Shown here: positions 1-8,997 of the stretch, piece after piece
How positions within the stretch are numbered: the first letter of the stretch is position 1
How the letters are laid out: each line of letters opens with the position of its first letter
Source: Acidobacteriota bacterium
GTDB lineage: Bacteria > Acidobacteriota > Terriglobia > Acidiferrales > UBA7541
DNA length: 18,914 nucleotides
Assembly: GCA_003224195.1 (NCBI GenBank)
Contig: QHYP01000043.1
Span: 1-18,914 of the forward strand
Direction of reading: 5' to 3'
Notes under the pieces: generated by a model
What the model was told of the DNA's origin: nothing
Databases searched by the model: none
Seen by the model: the letters and a program-made list of their open reading frames with translations, nothing else
Made by a program: the position numbers and the translations under genes

Positions 1-1
1 C

Positions 2-394
2 AAGCAGGAATTCTTGGCGGTAAACCGGCCGCCCAAGCCGCCGAAGGGCATGTCGGCGGGAGGTCTGATCACGCGCGCGGTGATCGCAGAGGACGACGGA
101 GGCAAATGGAACGAAGTGTTCCGTTGTGATGAGCACCTGAAGAACTCGAAGGGCTACCTCGGGCTGACTCCCCTCGATCCGGTAACCGGCTGGCGCCTGC
201 AGTATGAAGAGAATGCCGAGAGAGGTCTGGAACTTTACTTCATGCCGCTGCAACCGGCAGGAGCCTCCCCCATTATGCCGATCGGCGTGCGCTGGAATCC
301 GGCGAGCAAACGATACCAGTCGCTGGACCGCAATTACGAGCATTTCCTGAGCGAACTGCCGGCTCTCGATACGGCACGGTCCAGGTTGCGATGA
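2..394 (+). CDS. Unrecognised protein, 3' part only
   Basis: The reading frame is open to the left edge, so the start lies outside the window; a TTG at 14 and a later Met are internal possibilities only. About 130 residues are visible. I do not recognise the family. The visible part is soluble-looking, with no membrane segment, a proline/lysine-rich stretch near the edge (RPPKPPKG) and several aromatic residues near its end. Its TGA overlaps the ATG of the following ABC transporter gene by four bases (ATGA at 391-394), which suggests translational coupling and the same operon. That it is a real gene is likely from this junction and from the continuous frame; its function is unknown. Confidence 0.6.
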   Translation, partial: KQEFLAVNRPPKPPKGMSAGGLITRAVIAEDDGGKWNEVFRCDEHLKNSKGYLGLTPLDPVTGWRLQYEENAERGLELYFMPLQPAGASPIMPIGVRWNPASKRYQSLDRNYEHFLSELPALDTARSRLR

Positions 395-2316
395 GCACTA
401 CTCCCCGACAGACACCGATGCAGGAGGCACAGCCGCGCCAATCCGCATGGAAGAGCCTGCTGGGACTGGTGCCCTACTTGAGGCGGCACACCGGCGGAAT
501 CGCCCTGGGAATGCTGACCCAGGCGGCGATGGGCCTGACGGGGACACTGCTGCCGCTCATCATCGGCGCCATCGTTGACTGCGTAAATGGCGCGAGAGAG
601 CCGCTGGCGCAACTTGGGCGGGTCTCCCACCTTGCTCTGGGCTTCCTGTTGCCCTACTACCATCCGCTCTCCAAACAGACTCTCGCGATTTTCTGCACCG
701 CGCTGATTCTCGTCTGTGCGCTGCAGGGACTCTTCTCCTTCTGGACGCGCTGGATCCTGATTGGGCTTTCGCGGGACATCGAATATGACTTGCGCAACGA
801 CCTGCTGGCCAAGCTGGTGACGTTGGAGCCTGAGTTCTTTGTGCGCAACCGCACCGGCGATCTGATGTCGCGCTGCACGAACGACCTGAACTCGGTGCGC
901 ATGGTGCTGGGCCCGGGCGTTATGTACAGCGCCAATACGTTCGCGACCATGGTTCTGGCTGTCGTGCTGATGTTCTGGATCTCGCCGCGACTCAGCTCCT
1001 ACGTCCTCCTGCCGGTTCCGGTTGTGGCCGCCACGGTGTGGCTCTTCGGCCAGAGGATCCACACCCTCTATGGAAAAATTCAAGCCGCTCTGGCCGTGCT
1101 CTCAGCAAAGGCCCAGGAAAACCTGGCCGGCGTGCGCGTCATTCGCGCGTACGCCCAGGAAGAAGCCGAAATCCGCGGCTTCGACGGGCCGAACCGCGAC
1201 TACATCGACCGCAACCTCCGGCTGATCTATCTGTGGAGCATGTTCATGCCTCTGCTGAGTACTTTGATCGGCCTGACCTTCGTGCTGGTCTTGTGGCAGG
1301 GGGGCGAGCAAGTGATGCTCAGGCAGATCTCCCTCGGCGAGTTCACCGCATTCTACAGCTTCATGATCCGCCTGGTGTTCCCGATGGTAGCCCTGGGATT
1401 CGTGACCAACATCTTTCAGCGCGGAGCCGCTTCCATGGGCAGGTTGAATTACGTCCTGAACGCCACGCCGGGAATTAGCGACGCCGGCGCGCGCATCGCC
1501 CCGGACGCGGAGCCGCGCGGGGAAATCGAGTTCCGCAATTTGACCTTTACCTATCCCACAACGGTAGTGGGCGCCGCCCGCGGCAATGGCGCTGCCGGAG
1601 GAGACGGCGCGGGGCCGCAGCCCGTCTTGTGCGACATCAATCTGCGCGTCCCCGCCGGTTCCACGGTCGCCATCGTCGGACCAACCGGGAGCGGCAAGTC
1701 CACGCTGGCTGCGCTGGTGGCGCGGCTGTGGGAAGCTGAGCCGGGCAGGATCCTGATCGACGGGAGACCGATCCAAGAGTGGCCTCTTGCGACGCTGCGC
1801 CGATCGATCGGCTTCGTGCCGCAGGACACCTATCTGTTCAGCGAGACCGTGGCTGGGAATATCGCATTCGGAATGGAATCGAACAACGTCGATGAAATTC
1901 TCAAGGCAGCGGAAATTGCCAGCTTCGATGGAGACGTTCAGGATTTTCCCGGGCGCTACGACACTCTCGTCGGCGAACGCGGGATCACGCTCTCCGGCGG
2001 GCAGAAGCAACGCACGGCGCTGGCTCGAGCCGTGATTCGCAATCCGCGCATCCTCATCCTCGACGATTCGCTTTCCAGCGTGGATACGCAAACCGAGGAG
2101 CACATCCTGGGCCGGCTACGGGACATTATGCGGGACCGCACGACGCTGTTGATCTCGCATCGCTGCTCGACGGTGCGCGACGCCGACCAGATCGTCGTCC
2201 TCCGGAACGGCCGAATCGTGGAACGCGGGACGCACGACGAACTGCTGGTGCGCGGCGGCTACTATGCGGATTTGTATCAGAAGCAGTTGCTCGAGGAAGA
2301 GTTGGAACGCGAATGA
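391..2316 (+). CDS. ABC exporter half-transporter with degenerate ATP site (heterodimer partner 1)
   Basis: This 641-residue protein has an N-terminal six-helix type-I exporter membrane domain (about residues 30-345) and a C-terminal nucleotide-binding domain. Visible motifs are Walker A GPTGSGKST (430-438), Q-loop Gln478, signature LSGGQ (534-538), Walker B ILILDD (554-559) and the switch His590. The residue after the Walker B aspartate, normally the catalytic glutamate, is Asp559. That substitution is typical of the degenerate-site subunit of heterodimeric exporters such as BmrC/LmrC/TM287. A Gly/Ala-rich insert (about 391-410) sits early in the ATPase domain. The gene overlaps the next one by ATGA, and the next gene encodes the matching subunit. 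It acts in the inner membrane. The substrate cannot be told; drugs, lipids or peptides are all possible. Confidence 0.93.
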   Translation: MSTTPRQTPMQEAQPRQSAWKSLLGLVPYLRRHTGGIALGMLTQAAMGLTGTLLPLIIGAIVDCVNGAREPLAQLGRVSHLALGFLLPYYHPLSKQTLAIFCTALILVCALQGLFSFWTRWILIGLSRDIEYDLRNDLLAKLVTLEPEFFVRNRTGDLMSRCTNDLNSVRMVLGPGVMYSANTFATMVLAVVLMFWISPRLSSYVLLPVPVVAATVWLFGQRIHTLYGKIQAALAVLSAKAQENLAGVRVIRAYAQEEAEIRGFDGPNRDYIDRNLRLIYLWSMFMPLLSTLIGLTFVLVLWQGGEQVMLRQISLGEFTAFYSFMIRLVFPMVALGFVTNIFQRGAASMGRLNYVLNATPGISDAGARIAPDAEPRGEIEFRNLTFTYPTTVVGAARGNGAAGGDGAGPQPVLCDINLRVPAGSTVAIVGPTGSGKSTLAALVARLWEAEPGRILIDGRPIQEWPLATLRRSIGFVPQDTYLFSETVAGNIAFGMESNNVDEILKAAEIASFDGDVQDFPGRYDTLVGERGITLSGGQKQRTALARAVIRNPRILILDDSLSSVDTQTEEHILGRLRDIMRDRTTLLISHRCSTVRDADQIVVLRNGRIVERGTHDELLVRGGYYADLYQKQLLEEELERE

Positions 2317-4187
2317 GCGATTTTCGCGAAGAAGAAGCACTGGGCAAGGCCTACGATGCGCGGCTGGCACGGCGACTGCTGGCCTATCTGCGGCCGTACC
2401 GTGGGAGCGTCGTCCTGGCGCTTGTGCTGACCATCCTGGTAGGTCCGCTCGAGATCGTCGGACCCTACCTGTTCGGCTACGGAGTTGACCAGTACATCGT
2501 GCCCGCTTCGGGCGGCTTCATCCCTTTGCCCACGGCCCTGAGGGGACTGCAGTTCGTCGTGCTCGGATTTCTGGCCGCGCTTGTGCTGAGCTTCGCCGTG
2601 CAGTACCTCCAGGCTCGCATCATGCAATACGTGGGCCAGCGAACGCTGTACGACCTCCGGAAGGATATTTTCGAACACCTCCAACGCCTGCCGGTGAGCT
2701 TCTATGACCGGAGTCCGGTGGGGCGGCTGGTAACGCGAGCAACTACCGACGTCGATGCCCTGAACGACCTTTTCGCCGCCGGAATCGCCGCGATGGCCAA
2801 CGATGCCGTTGTGCTGGCGTGGATCGGCGCGGTGATGCTGAAGATGAACTGGCGCCTGGCGCTGGCGACCTTCGGCGTGCTGCCCCTGATCGGTGTCGCC
2901 ACCTGGCTCTTCCGCGGCCGCGTTCGCGAGGCCAATCGCCGCATCCGCACAGCGATTGCCCGCATCAACGCATTTCTACAGGAGCACATCAGCGGCATGA
3001 GCGTCGTGCAGCTGTTCAATCGCGAGCGAAAAGCGCGCGACCAGTTCGCCGTCTTCAACCGGCTCCATATGGAAGCCTACAAGGACGCAATTCTTGCCTT
3101 CGCGCTGTTTTATCCCGCCGTGGAGTTATTGAGCATGGCAGCCATCGGCGTTGTGTTTTGGTACGGCGGCTTGCAGTCCTTCGCGGGCTTCGTGAAAGTC
3201 GGAGTGTTGATCACCTTCATGCAATACGCCCAGCGCTTCTTCCGGCCGATCCAGGACTTGAGCGAAAAATTCAACATCTTGCAATCGGCGATGGCCGCCT
3301 CGGAGCGCATTTTCAAGCTGCTGGACGAGCCGGTGACAATTACTGCGCCGGCGCATCCGGAAACACTGCTCGATCCTCGCGGCGAAATCGAATTTCGGAA
3401 CGTGTGGTTTTCTTATCGGAATGCGGCCGATCCTTCTGACGAGGACTGGGTGCTGCGCGACGTGTCATTCCGCGTGGCTCCGGGGCAATCCATCGCGATT
3501 GTAGGCCACACGGGAGCGGGCAAGACCACTCTAATTTCCCTGCTGCTGCGGTTTTACGACGTGCAGCGCGGGCAAATTCTTCTGGACGGAGTGGACATCC
3601 GCCGGCTCGACCTCGCCGAATTACGCCGCAACTTCGGCATTGTGCTTCAGGACCCCTTCCTCTTCACCGGAACGATCGAATCCAACGTTCGCCTGGGCAC
3701 GGCCGGGATCGACCGCTACGCCGTGGAGCGCGCAGTGGACGAAATCGGTCTCGGCGCCTTTGTACGCTCGCTGCCCGAAGGTGTGGCAACGCCCGTGAAC
3801 GAGCGTGGCTCGACGCTGTCGGTCGGCCAGCGGCAACTCATCAGCTTCGCGCGCGCTCTGGCCCACAACCCGCGGTTCCTGATTCTCGACGAAGCGACAT
3901 CCAGTGTGGACACGAAGACCGAGCTGCAGATCCGCGAGGCGCTCGACCGGCTGCTCGAAGGACGCACGGCCCTGGTGATCGCGCACCGGCTCAGCACCAT
4001 TCAGCACGCCGACCGCATCCTCGTCTTCCACAAAGGGCGCCTGCGCGAACAAGGCGCGCACCAGGAATTGCTCGCCCAGCGCGGCATCTACTATCGCCTC
4101 TACCAGCTCCAGTACAAGGAGCAGGAGTTGCGGCTGCCGATGGGCCCTAGCTCCGCGGAGCCTACGCAGCTACCCGCCAATGACTGA
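2313..4187 (+). CDS. ABC exporter half-transporter with catalytic glutamate (heterodimer partner 2)
   Basis: This 624-residue fused membrane/ATPase protein is the second half of the exporter. The membrane domain covers about residues 25-330. The ATPase domain shows Walker A GHTGAGKTT (398-406), Walker B FLILDE with the catalytic Glu527, and His558 in the switch. Its signature is LSVGQ (502-506) instead of LSGGQ. In the head-to-tail dimer this altered signature would face the Asp559-bearing Walker site of the upstream protein, forming one weak site, while its own intact Walker B would pair with the upstream LSGGQ to form the active site. The ATGA overlap at 2313-2316 supports coupled translation in a 1:1 ratio. 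It resembles MdlB/LmrD-type subunits. Substrate unknown; lpxB 21 bases downstream hints at envelope lipids, but only by position. Confidence 0.93.
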   Translation: MSDFREEEALGKAYDARLARRLLAYLRPYRGSVVLALVLTILVGPLEIVGPYLFGYGVDQYIVPASGGFIPLPTALRGLQFVVLGFLAALVLSFAVQYLQARIMQYVGQRTLYDLRKDIFEHLQRLPVSFYDRSPVGRLVTRATTDVDALNDLFAAGIAAMANDAVVLAWIGAVMLKMNWRLALATFGVLPLIGVATWLFRGRVREANRRIRTAIARINAFLQEHISGMSVVQLFNRERKARDQFAVFNRLHMEAYKDAILAFALFYPAVELLSMAAIGVVFWYGGLQSFAGFVKVGVLITFMQYAQRFFRPIQDLSEKFNILQSAMAASERIFKLLDEPVTITAPAHPETLLDPRGEIEFRNVWFSYRNAADPSDEDWVLRDVSFRVAPGQSIAIVGHTGAGKTTLISLLLRFYDVQRGQILLDGVDIRRLDLAELRRNFGIVLQDPFLFTGTIESNVRLGTAGIDRYAVERAVDEIGLGAFVRSLPEGVATPVNERGSTLSVGQRQLISFARALAHNPRFLILDEATSSVDTKTELQIREALDRLLEGRTALVIAHRLSTIQHADRILVFHKGRLREQGAHQELLAQRGIYYRLYQLQYKEQELRLPMGPSSAEPTQLPAND

Positions 4188-4208
4188 CGCCGCCTTGGCG
4201 CGCTCCGC

Positions 4209-5357
4209 ATGACCTCGATCCCCATCCTGCTTTCCGCCGGCGAAGCCTCCGGCGACATGTACGCGGCGCGCCTTGCGACAGCGCTGCACCAGCGGGGGGA
4301 TTTCGCTCTCTTCGGCATGGGAGGCCCGAAAATGCGCGAAGCCGGCGTGGAGATTATTGCCGACTACTCGGAAGTTTCCGTGGTCGGCATAACGGAAGTA
4401 CTCAAGCGGTTGCCGTCATTGCGGCGCGCAATGCGGCGGCTGGTGACTGAAGCCGAACGCCGACGCCCTCCGCTCGCCGTACTGACCGATTTCCCGGGAT
4501 TTCACCTGCGGCTCGCTCGCAAGCTCCGGCGATTCGCCGTGCGCAACGTGTATTACATCTGCCCGCAATTCTGGGCTTGGCGTCCCTGGCGAGTGAATCT
4601 GGTCCGGAGGCGGTTTGCCCGCGCCTTGTGCATCTTTCCCTTCGAGGAGAAGTTCTACGCCGACGCGGGCGTGCCGGTGACGTTCATTGGACACCCGCTT
4701 GTCGGTGAAGTGCGTGCCGCGCGGGGCCGCGAAGAGTTCTGCCGGGCGCTGGGCTTCGATACCGGGAAACCCATCATTGCGCTCCTACCGGGAAGCCGCC
4801 CGGCGGAGCTGGCGCAGCATCTGCCCGTGCTCCAGGAGGCTTGCGCGCTCATTCAAACAGAATGCCCCGCTCAATTCGTATTGGCGGCGTCGCAGGACGC
4901 ACGGGCAGAATCACTTCGTCGCGGCTGGCCGACGGGAATGCAACCGCAAGTCGTTGAAGGGCAGACGTACGATGCACTCGCAGCGGCGGACTCGGCGATC
5001 ATCTCCAGCGGCACAGCCACGGTTGAGGCGGCGCTGCTCGATACGCCGATGGTGGTAATCTACCGAGTGACGCCGTTGACGGCTGCACTTGCTAAGCCCT
5101 TGGTGAGGACAGAATTTTTCGGAATGGTGAATCTCATCGCTGGGCGGCGCGTCGTGCCGGAGCTGATTCAGAAGAAATTTACGGCGAAACGCGTGGCGCA
5201 GGAGGTTCTGCACCAACTGCGCGATGCGCAGGCCCGTTGCGACTTGCGCAAAGGTCTCGCGGTGGTGCGCGAACGCCTCGGGCCGCCAGGCGCCGTGCAA
5301 CGAGCAGCCGATGCTATCGCGCATCTTTTACCCAGGACTGCTGGCAACGCTTCATGA
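4209..5357 (+). CDS. lpxB: Lipid-A-disaccharide synthase
   Basis: LpxB (glycosyltransferase family 19) joins UDP-2,3-diacylglucosamine and lipid X to form the disaccharide of lipid A at the cytoplasmic face of the inner membrane. At 382 residues it has the usual family length. Recognisable blocks are SAGEASGD (9-16), FGMGGPKM (35-42), SVVGITEVL (57-65), DFPGFHLRLA (94-103), CPQFWAWRPWR (118-128), FIGHPL (159-164), LLPGSRPAE (192-200) and SSGTATVEAALL (266-277). The ATG at 4209 gives an N-terminus that begins directly at the first conserved strand. It follows the ABC exporter pair after a short gap, on the same strand, so co-transcription is likely. It is isolated here from the usual lpxD-fabZ-lpxA partners. 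The gene is strong evidence that the organism makes lipid A. Confidence 0.96.
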   Translation: MTSIPILLSAGEASGDMYAARLATALHQRGDFALFGMGGPKMREAGVEIIADYSEVSVVGITEVLKRLPSLRRAMRRLVTEAERRRPPLAVLTDFPGFHLRLARKLRRFAVRNVYYICPQFWAWRPWRVNLVRRRFARALCIFPFEEKFYADAGVPVTFIGHPLVGEVRAARGREEFCRALGFDTGKPIIALLPGSRPAELAQHLPVLQEACALIQTECPAQFVLAASQDARAESLRRGWPTGMQPQVVEGQTYDALAAADSAIISSGTATVEAALLDTPMVVIYRVTPLTAALAKPLVRTEFFGMVNLIAGRRVVPELIQKKFTAKRVAQEVLHQLRDAQARCDLRKGLAVVRERLGPPGAVQRAADAIAHLLPRTAGNAS

Positions 5358-5396
5358 AGGGTTTGCTATCCTATAGGGTGGATTCAATCCTACGCT

Positions 5397-5403
5397 GAAA
5401 GGA
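5397..5403 (+). promoter_or_regulatory. Ribosome binding site of the M1-like gene
   Basis: GAAAGGA lies four bases before the ATG at 5408 and fixes this start, which is also followed directly by a signal peptide. The 50-base gap after lpxB could hold a promoter, but I see no convincing -35/-10 pair in it. Confidence 0.55.
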
Positions 5404-5407
5404 TGGC

Positions 5408-7525
5408 ATGGCCTTGCCCCGACGAATCGCCTCCCTCTTGCCGTCAATTCTCGCGGTCAGTCTCATAAGTGCGTCCACGGCTCTCCAGGCGCAGCAGCAA
5501 CACCCAAGCCCATTTCGTGCAGCAAACTATGACGTTTCCGCATCGCTCGACGCGGCTGGAGCATCCATCTCCGCGACCGCCAAAGTGGAATTCGAATCAC
5601 TCGAAGGTTCGCGCACGATACAGGTGGAGCTGCACCCGAATCTGCAGGTGAGCTCAGTTAAATCGGCTGACGGCAAGGCAGTTCCCTTCGAACGCGATGA
5701 GCAGAATCCTCTGCTGCTGCGCGTGACGTTGCCTGCGCCGGCGCCCATTGGAAGCCGCACGAGGCTCACATTTACCTACGGTGGAGTTCTCTCCAATCAG
5801 GAGAACAGTCCCGTGCCCGGCGTGCGAGTGGCTTCGATCTCCAAGGACAATGCCTACCTGCTTCTTCCCGCGCGATGGTTTCCGCTGACGGCTTATCCAA
5901 CGAACCGCTACACGGGAATATTCCGGCTCGAAGTGCCGGACACGTTCGCCGTGGCGGGCACCGGCAGAGCCGAGGCACCGACGCCACTGGCTGGCAGAGG
6001 CCGGTTGCTTTACGTTTTTCAATGCGATAAGCCCGCCCCCGTGGGCACGTTCGTTGCCGGCAATCTCCAGCTAAGCCCGCAGCAAGCCGAAGGAGTTCGC
6101 GTTGCGGTGTACGCGCCGCGGGCGGCCTCGGGAAGTGCGGCGGCCTTTGCCGCGGACGTGGCGCGGGCCATGACGACGTTCTCCGACCTCTTCGGGGCGC
6201 AGGCTGATCCCTTGATGACCCTCATTCAATTGCCGGACGGCTCGCTGCGCGATTTTGCCGCTCCGGGCGCGCTGCTGTTGAGCCAGCGGGCGTGGGATCC
6301 GCGCACGGCCGATCATGCTATTGCGCGGCTGGTTGCGTCGCAGTGGTGGGGCTCGAGCGTCCTCCCGGCTACCACCGCGGACGTGTGGATCACGGACGGC
6401 CTGGCGCGGTATTGCGAGGCGCTTTACGCCGAGCAGGAAGCAGGTCACGAAGCGGGGCTAAGGGTTGTGGACGAATTCGCCGTCGGCGCGCTGATGTATG
6501 AAGACGCTGCGCCCGTAGCCCAGGCGCATCGGCTGGCGCCATATTCGGCCGACTATCGCTCCGTGGTGATGAACAAGGGCGCGATGATCTTCCACATGGT
6601 CCGGGCGCAGATGGGCGACGTGGCGTTCAAGTCGCTGCTGCACGACTTCTACACGAACTATGCAGGGAAGCACGCGCGAATTGACGACTTTGAGGAGATG
6701 GCCGTCACCCATGCGCAGGCAGCTGCGACGCCTAAGCAACCCGCTCCGAACTTGAAGCCGTTTTTCGCGCAGTGGCTCAACTCCACCGGCGTGCCGGAAT
6801 TCACGATGGAATATGTCGTCTATCGAACTCCCAAAGGGTTTCGTGTGGTGGGAAAGATCAAGCAGCCGCTCGAGACATTCAGCATGCCGGTGGAGCTTCG
6901 CATCGAGACGGAAGGCAATCCCGAGTTGAAAACGATTCAGGTCGTAGGCACGGAGTCTGATTTCACGGTAGAGACCTTTGGCCGGCCGAAGGCCGGTGGC
7001 ATCAAAATCGATCCGAACAACGTGATTTTGAAAGGCAGCACGTCGCTGCGCGCGCGCGCGGCCATCGCCCGCGGTGAAGAGCTGGCCGAACAGGGCAAGT
7101 ATTACGATGCCGTGGCTGAGTACCAGAAGGCGCTCTCCATTCAGCCGAACCGGCCGCTGGCGAATTTCCGTATGGGGGAAGCATTTTACTATCAGAAGAA
7201 CTATCAGGCCGCGGCCGGCGCCTTTCGGGAGGCGTTGCAGGGAGTGCCAGAGCCCTCCGAGAAGTGGACCGAGGTCTGGTCGCACATTTATCTCGGAAAG
7301 ATCTTCGACCTCACCGGACAGCGCGAGCGCGCAGTGAACGAGTACAGTAAGGCAAAACAAACCAACGACGATACGGGTGGAGCGCAGCAGGAGGCCGAGC
7401 GGCTTTTGAAGAAGCCGTATTCAGAACCGAGCACTTCACCAGGGATTCCCGCTTCTGGCTCCCCTGCGCCGGCGCCGGCCAAAGCGACGGCCTCCGATGA
7501 TCTGCCCAAATTGAAGAAGCCTTGA
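5408..7525 (+). CDS. Secreted M1-aminopeptidase-like protein with inactivated zinc site and C-terminal TPR repeats
   Basis: This 705-residue protein starts with a signal peptide (basic MALPRR, a hydrophobic run to about residue 22, likely cleavage after ALQA at about 28), so it is exported. Residues about 38-225 look like the beta-rich N-terminal domain of M1 metallopeptidases, and about 240-460 like their helical catalytic domain. The motif normally written HELAHQWWG appears as RLVASQWWG (307-315), so both zinc histidines and the catalytic glutamate are gone. The downstream WxxEG is WITDG (327-331), and no GAMEN motif is present. A Tyr/Lys-Gly helix (YRSVVMNKGA, 383-392) is kept. Residues about 550-660 form roughly two to three TPR units, followed by a Pro/Ala/Ser-rich tail. 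It is therefore probably not a peptidase but a periplasmic binding or scaffold protein; that is inference. Fold assignment is fairly sure. Confidence 0.82.
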   Translation: MALPRRIASLLPSILAVSLISASTALQAQQQHPSPFRAANYDVSASLDAAGASISATAKVEFESLEGSRTIQVELHPNLQVSSVKSADGKAVPFERDEQNPLLLRVTLPAPAPIGSRTRLTFTYGGVLSNQENSPVPGVRVASISKDNAYLLLPARWFPLTAYPTNRYTGIFRLEVPDTFAVAGTGRAEAPTPLAGRGRLLYVFQCDKPAPVGTFVAGNLQLSPQQAEGVRVAVYAPRAASGSAAAFAADVARAMTTFSDLFGAQADPLMTLIQLPDGSLRDFAAPGALLLSQRAWDPRTADHAIARLVASQWWGSSVLPATTADVWITDGLARYCEALYAEQEAGHEAGLRVVDEFAVGALMYEDAAPVAQAHRLAPYSADYRSVVMNKGAMIFHMVRAQMGDVAFKSLLHDFYTNYAGKHARIDDFEEMAVTHAQAAATPKQPAPNLKPFFAQWLNSTGVPEFTMEYVVYRTPKGFRVVGKIKQPLETFSMPVELRIETEGNPELKTIQVVGTESDFTVETFGRPKAGGIKIDPNNVILKGSTSLRARAAIARGEELAEQGKYYDAVAEYQKALSIQPNRPLANFRMGEAFYYQKNYQAAAGAFREALQGVPEPSEKWTEVWSHIYLGKIFDLTGQRERAVNEYSKAKQTNDDTGGAQQEAERLLKKPYSEPSTSPGIPASGSPAPAPAKATASDDLPKLKKP

Positions 7526-7568
7526 CGCTTGCGCGCAAACGAAGAGAGGCGTCGGCCGCCCAGAACCG

Positions 7569-7586
7569 GCAACGACCTGCCGTTGC
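7569..7586. terminator. Weak inverted repeat between convergent genes
   Basis: GCAACG and CGTTGC form a perfect 6-bp inverted repeat with a 6-base loop in the 62-base space between the two convergent genes. It lacks a clear T-run on either strand, so it could be a weak bidirectional terminator or chance. Confidence 0.25.
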
Positions 7587-7587
7587 T

Positions 7588-8721
7588 TCAAATTCCGGCA
7601 AGGCCTGTAAGTCCAGTTCTGCTGACGCCCTTTTGCTGAATAAGAACGCGGAACCGTTCGCCCATTCCTTCCGGAAAAATTAGAGTTTTCAGGAGCAGAC
7701 GGGCGCGCAGCCGCTCGGTTTCACTCTGTCCAGCTTCATACAAATCGGCAAAGTCGTTTCCCTTCCCCAGCGCCATCAGAAATTCCGCCTGCGAAACATT
7801 GCCGACGCGCTCGAGGCCGGAGCGCCGTCCCCACTGCTCGATGGCCGTGAAATTGACGTGTGCGGTCAGATCCTGCTCGCCCGGAGCGGCGTAAAAATCT
7901 TCACCGGCGCAGTGGTTGTCGTAGACAAGGAGGGTGCCGCGCATGTGCAGTTCGTTGTACAGCTCGGAGGCCTCGTGACCGTAGTCAATCGTCAGGACAA
8001 AGCCGCGCTCTAGCCTGCGACCCACTTCCCTGATCCAGTCACACACTTCCAGGCCCGCTTCAGCGCTCTGGCCTTCGACGAGTGCGATCCCTTGCGCGGC
8101 GAAATACTCCGTGATGGCGCACGTAGAGAGCGGAAGAAGCTCTTCGGCGAAGGCTTCGTCGCGGAGGTTGACGTATACTTCCGACATTGCGCCGGCTTGC
8201 ATCACCACGCGATGCACCGGAAAGGCGTCCAGCAATTCATTCCAGAAGAGACAGCCGGCCGGGATTCGGGCGGGGATCTCGCTTGCCGATTCGCAACTGC
8301 CGGCAGCAATCTGTTTTGCCAAACGATCGCACAACTGTTTTCGCCGCGCATTCGACCGTTCGACAGCGACGTAGCGGAGCGAACTATGAAAGTCAGGACG
8401 ACGCGTCTCCGTCCACGCCATAATGTGTTCCGCGAGTCGCCCGACGCCCGCTCCGGCCTCAACCAGCAAGAAAGGACTCGGCTTTTCCAGGCACTCCCAC
8501 ATTTCCGCGAACTGGCGCGCCAGCAGCCTCCCGAACACCGGATGGACGTCCACGCTCGTGTAGTAATCGGCAAAGCGGCGCGATTCGGCCCGGCTGTAAT
8601 AGCCATGAAGAGGATGATAGAGACACTCGCGCATGTACTCAGCAAAGGTCACGGGCCCGCGGCGCCGAATGCGATCGGCCAGGAGAGCGGCAAGCGGCGT
8701 ATCGTGACGCGCGGCGGGCAC
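7588..8721 (-). CDS. MidA/NDUFAF7-type SAM-dependent methyltransferase
   Basis: The 377-residue protein belongs to the COG1565 family (Methyltransf_28), whose mitochondrial member NDUFAF7 methylates an arginine of complex I subunit NDUFS2. Visible family marks are GPVTFAEYM near the N-terminus (22-30), YHPLHGYY (35-42), the SAM-binding loop VEAGAGVGRLAEHI (87-100), the hallmark NELLDAFPVHR (161-171), TIDYGHEASELY (244-255) and the PGEQDLTAHVNFTAI block (280-294). The start is a GTG at 8721, with AAGGA about ten bases upstream. The gene follows an 89-residue gene after six bases and is the last of the minus-strand run. Bacterial substrates in this family are mostly unknown, so a complex I role is only a suggestion; no nuo genes are visible here. 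Confidence 0.9.
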   Translation of the reverse strand: MPAARHDTPLAALLADRIRRRGPVTFAEYMRECLYHPLHGYYSRAESRRFADYYTSVDVHPVFGRLLARQFAEMWECLEKPSPFLLVEAGAGVGRLAEHIMAWTETRRPDFHSSLRYVAVERSNARRKQLCDRLAKQIAAGSCESASEIPARIPAGCLFWNELLDAFPVHRVVMQAGAMSEVYVNLRDEAFAEELLPLSTCAITEYFAAQGIALVEGQSAEAGLEVCDWIREVGRRLERGFVLTIDYGHEASELYNELHMRGTLLVYDNHCAGEDFYAAPGEQDLTAHVNFTAIEQWGRRSGLERVGNVSQAEFLMALGKGNDFADLYEAGQSETERLRARLLLKTLIFPEGMGERFRVLIQQKGVSRTGLTGLAGI

Positions 8722-8727
8722 GGCAGA

Positions 8728-8997
8728 TTAGTCCTTGCGTTGCGGATTCCGCGTGAACATCTCGATGACGTAGTCGTGGAGGCAGTCGTAGAGCTGTTTC
8801 TGGAACGACCATGCAAACTGTGGATGCTCGATCTCGCGCGGCCGGAGAAGAAAGCGGTATGGTTCCAAGGGAGGCGCTTCCGGAAGGTAATGGATTTCGA
8901 CAACGACCCCTTCGGCAGAGTCAACGGCCGCAAACGAAAACAGCAGGTGCTCGTACCGAGCCAGCTCCGCCCGAACTTTTTCCAGGGCCTCGATCAC
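8728..8997 (-). CDS. Unrecognised 89-residue protein
   Basis: I do not recognise this family. I prefer the GTG at 8997 because it overlaps the TGA of the macrodomain gene as GTGA (8994-8997), a normal coupling arrangement; an in-frame ATG at 9042 would give 104 residues but a 49-base overlap. The sequence suggests an N-terminal helix (EALEKVRAELARYEHLL), two strands around VVVEIHYL and YRFLLRPREI, and a C-terminal helix (WSFQKQLYDCLHDYVIEMF). No signal peptide, membrane segment or metal motif is evident. It is sandwiched between the macrodomain gene and the MidA-type methyltransferase gene with almost no spacing, so it is probably made together with them. Confidence 0.6.
   Translation of the reverse strand: MIEALEKVRAELARYEHLLFSFAAVDSAEGVVVEIHYLPEAPPLEPYRFLLRPREIEHPQFAWSFQKQLYDCLHDYVIEMFTRNPQRKD

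Noticed and set aside
1102..2103. 333-residue open frame on the minus strand inside the first ABC gene
   Set aside because: The plus strand carries Walker A, signature and Walker B across the same bases; the minus frame is a shadow.
7045..7061. Short GC-alternating run (gcgcgcgcgc)
   Set aside because: It lies in the coding region of the M1-like gene and encodes Arg/Ala codons; chance in GC-rich DNA.
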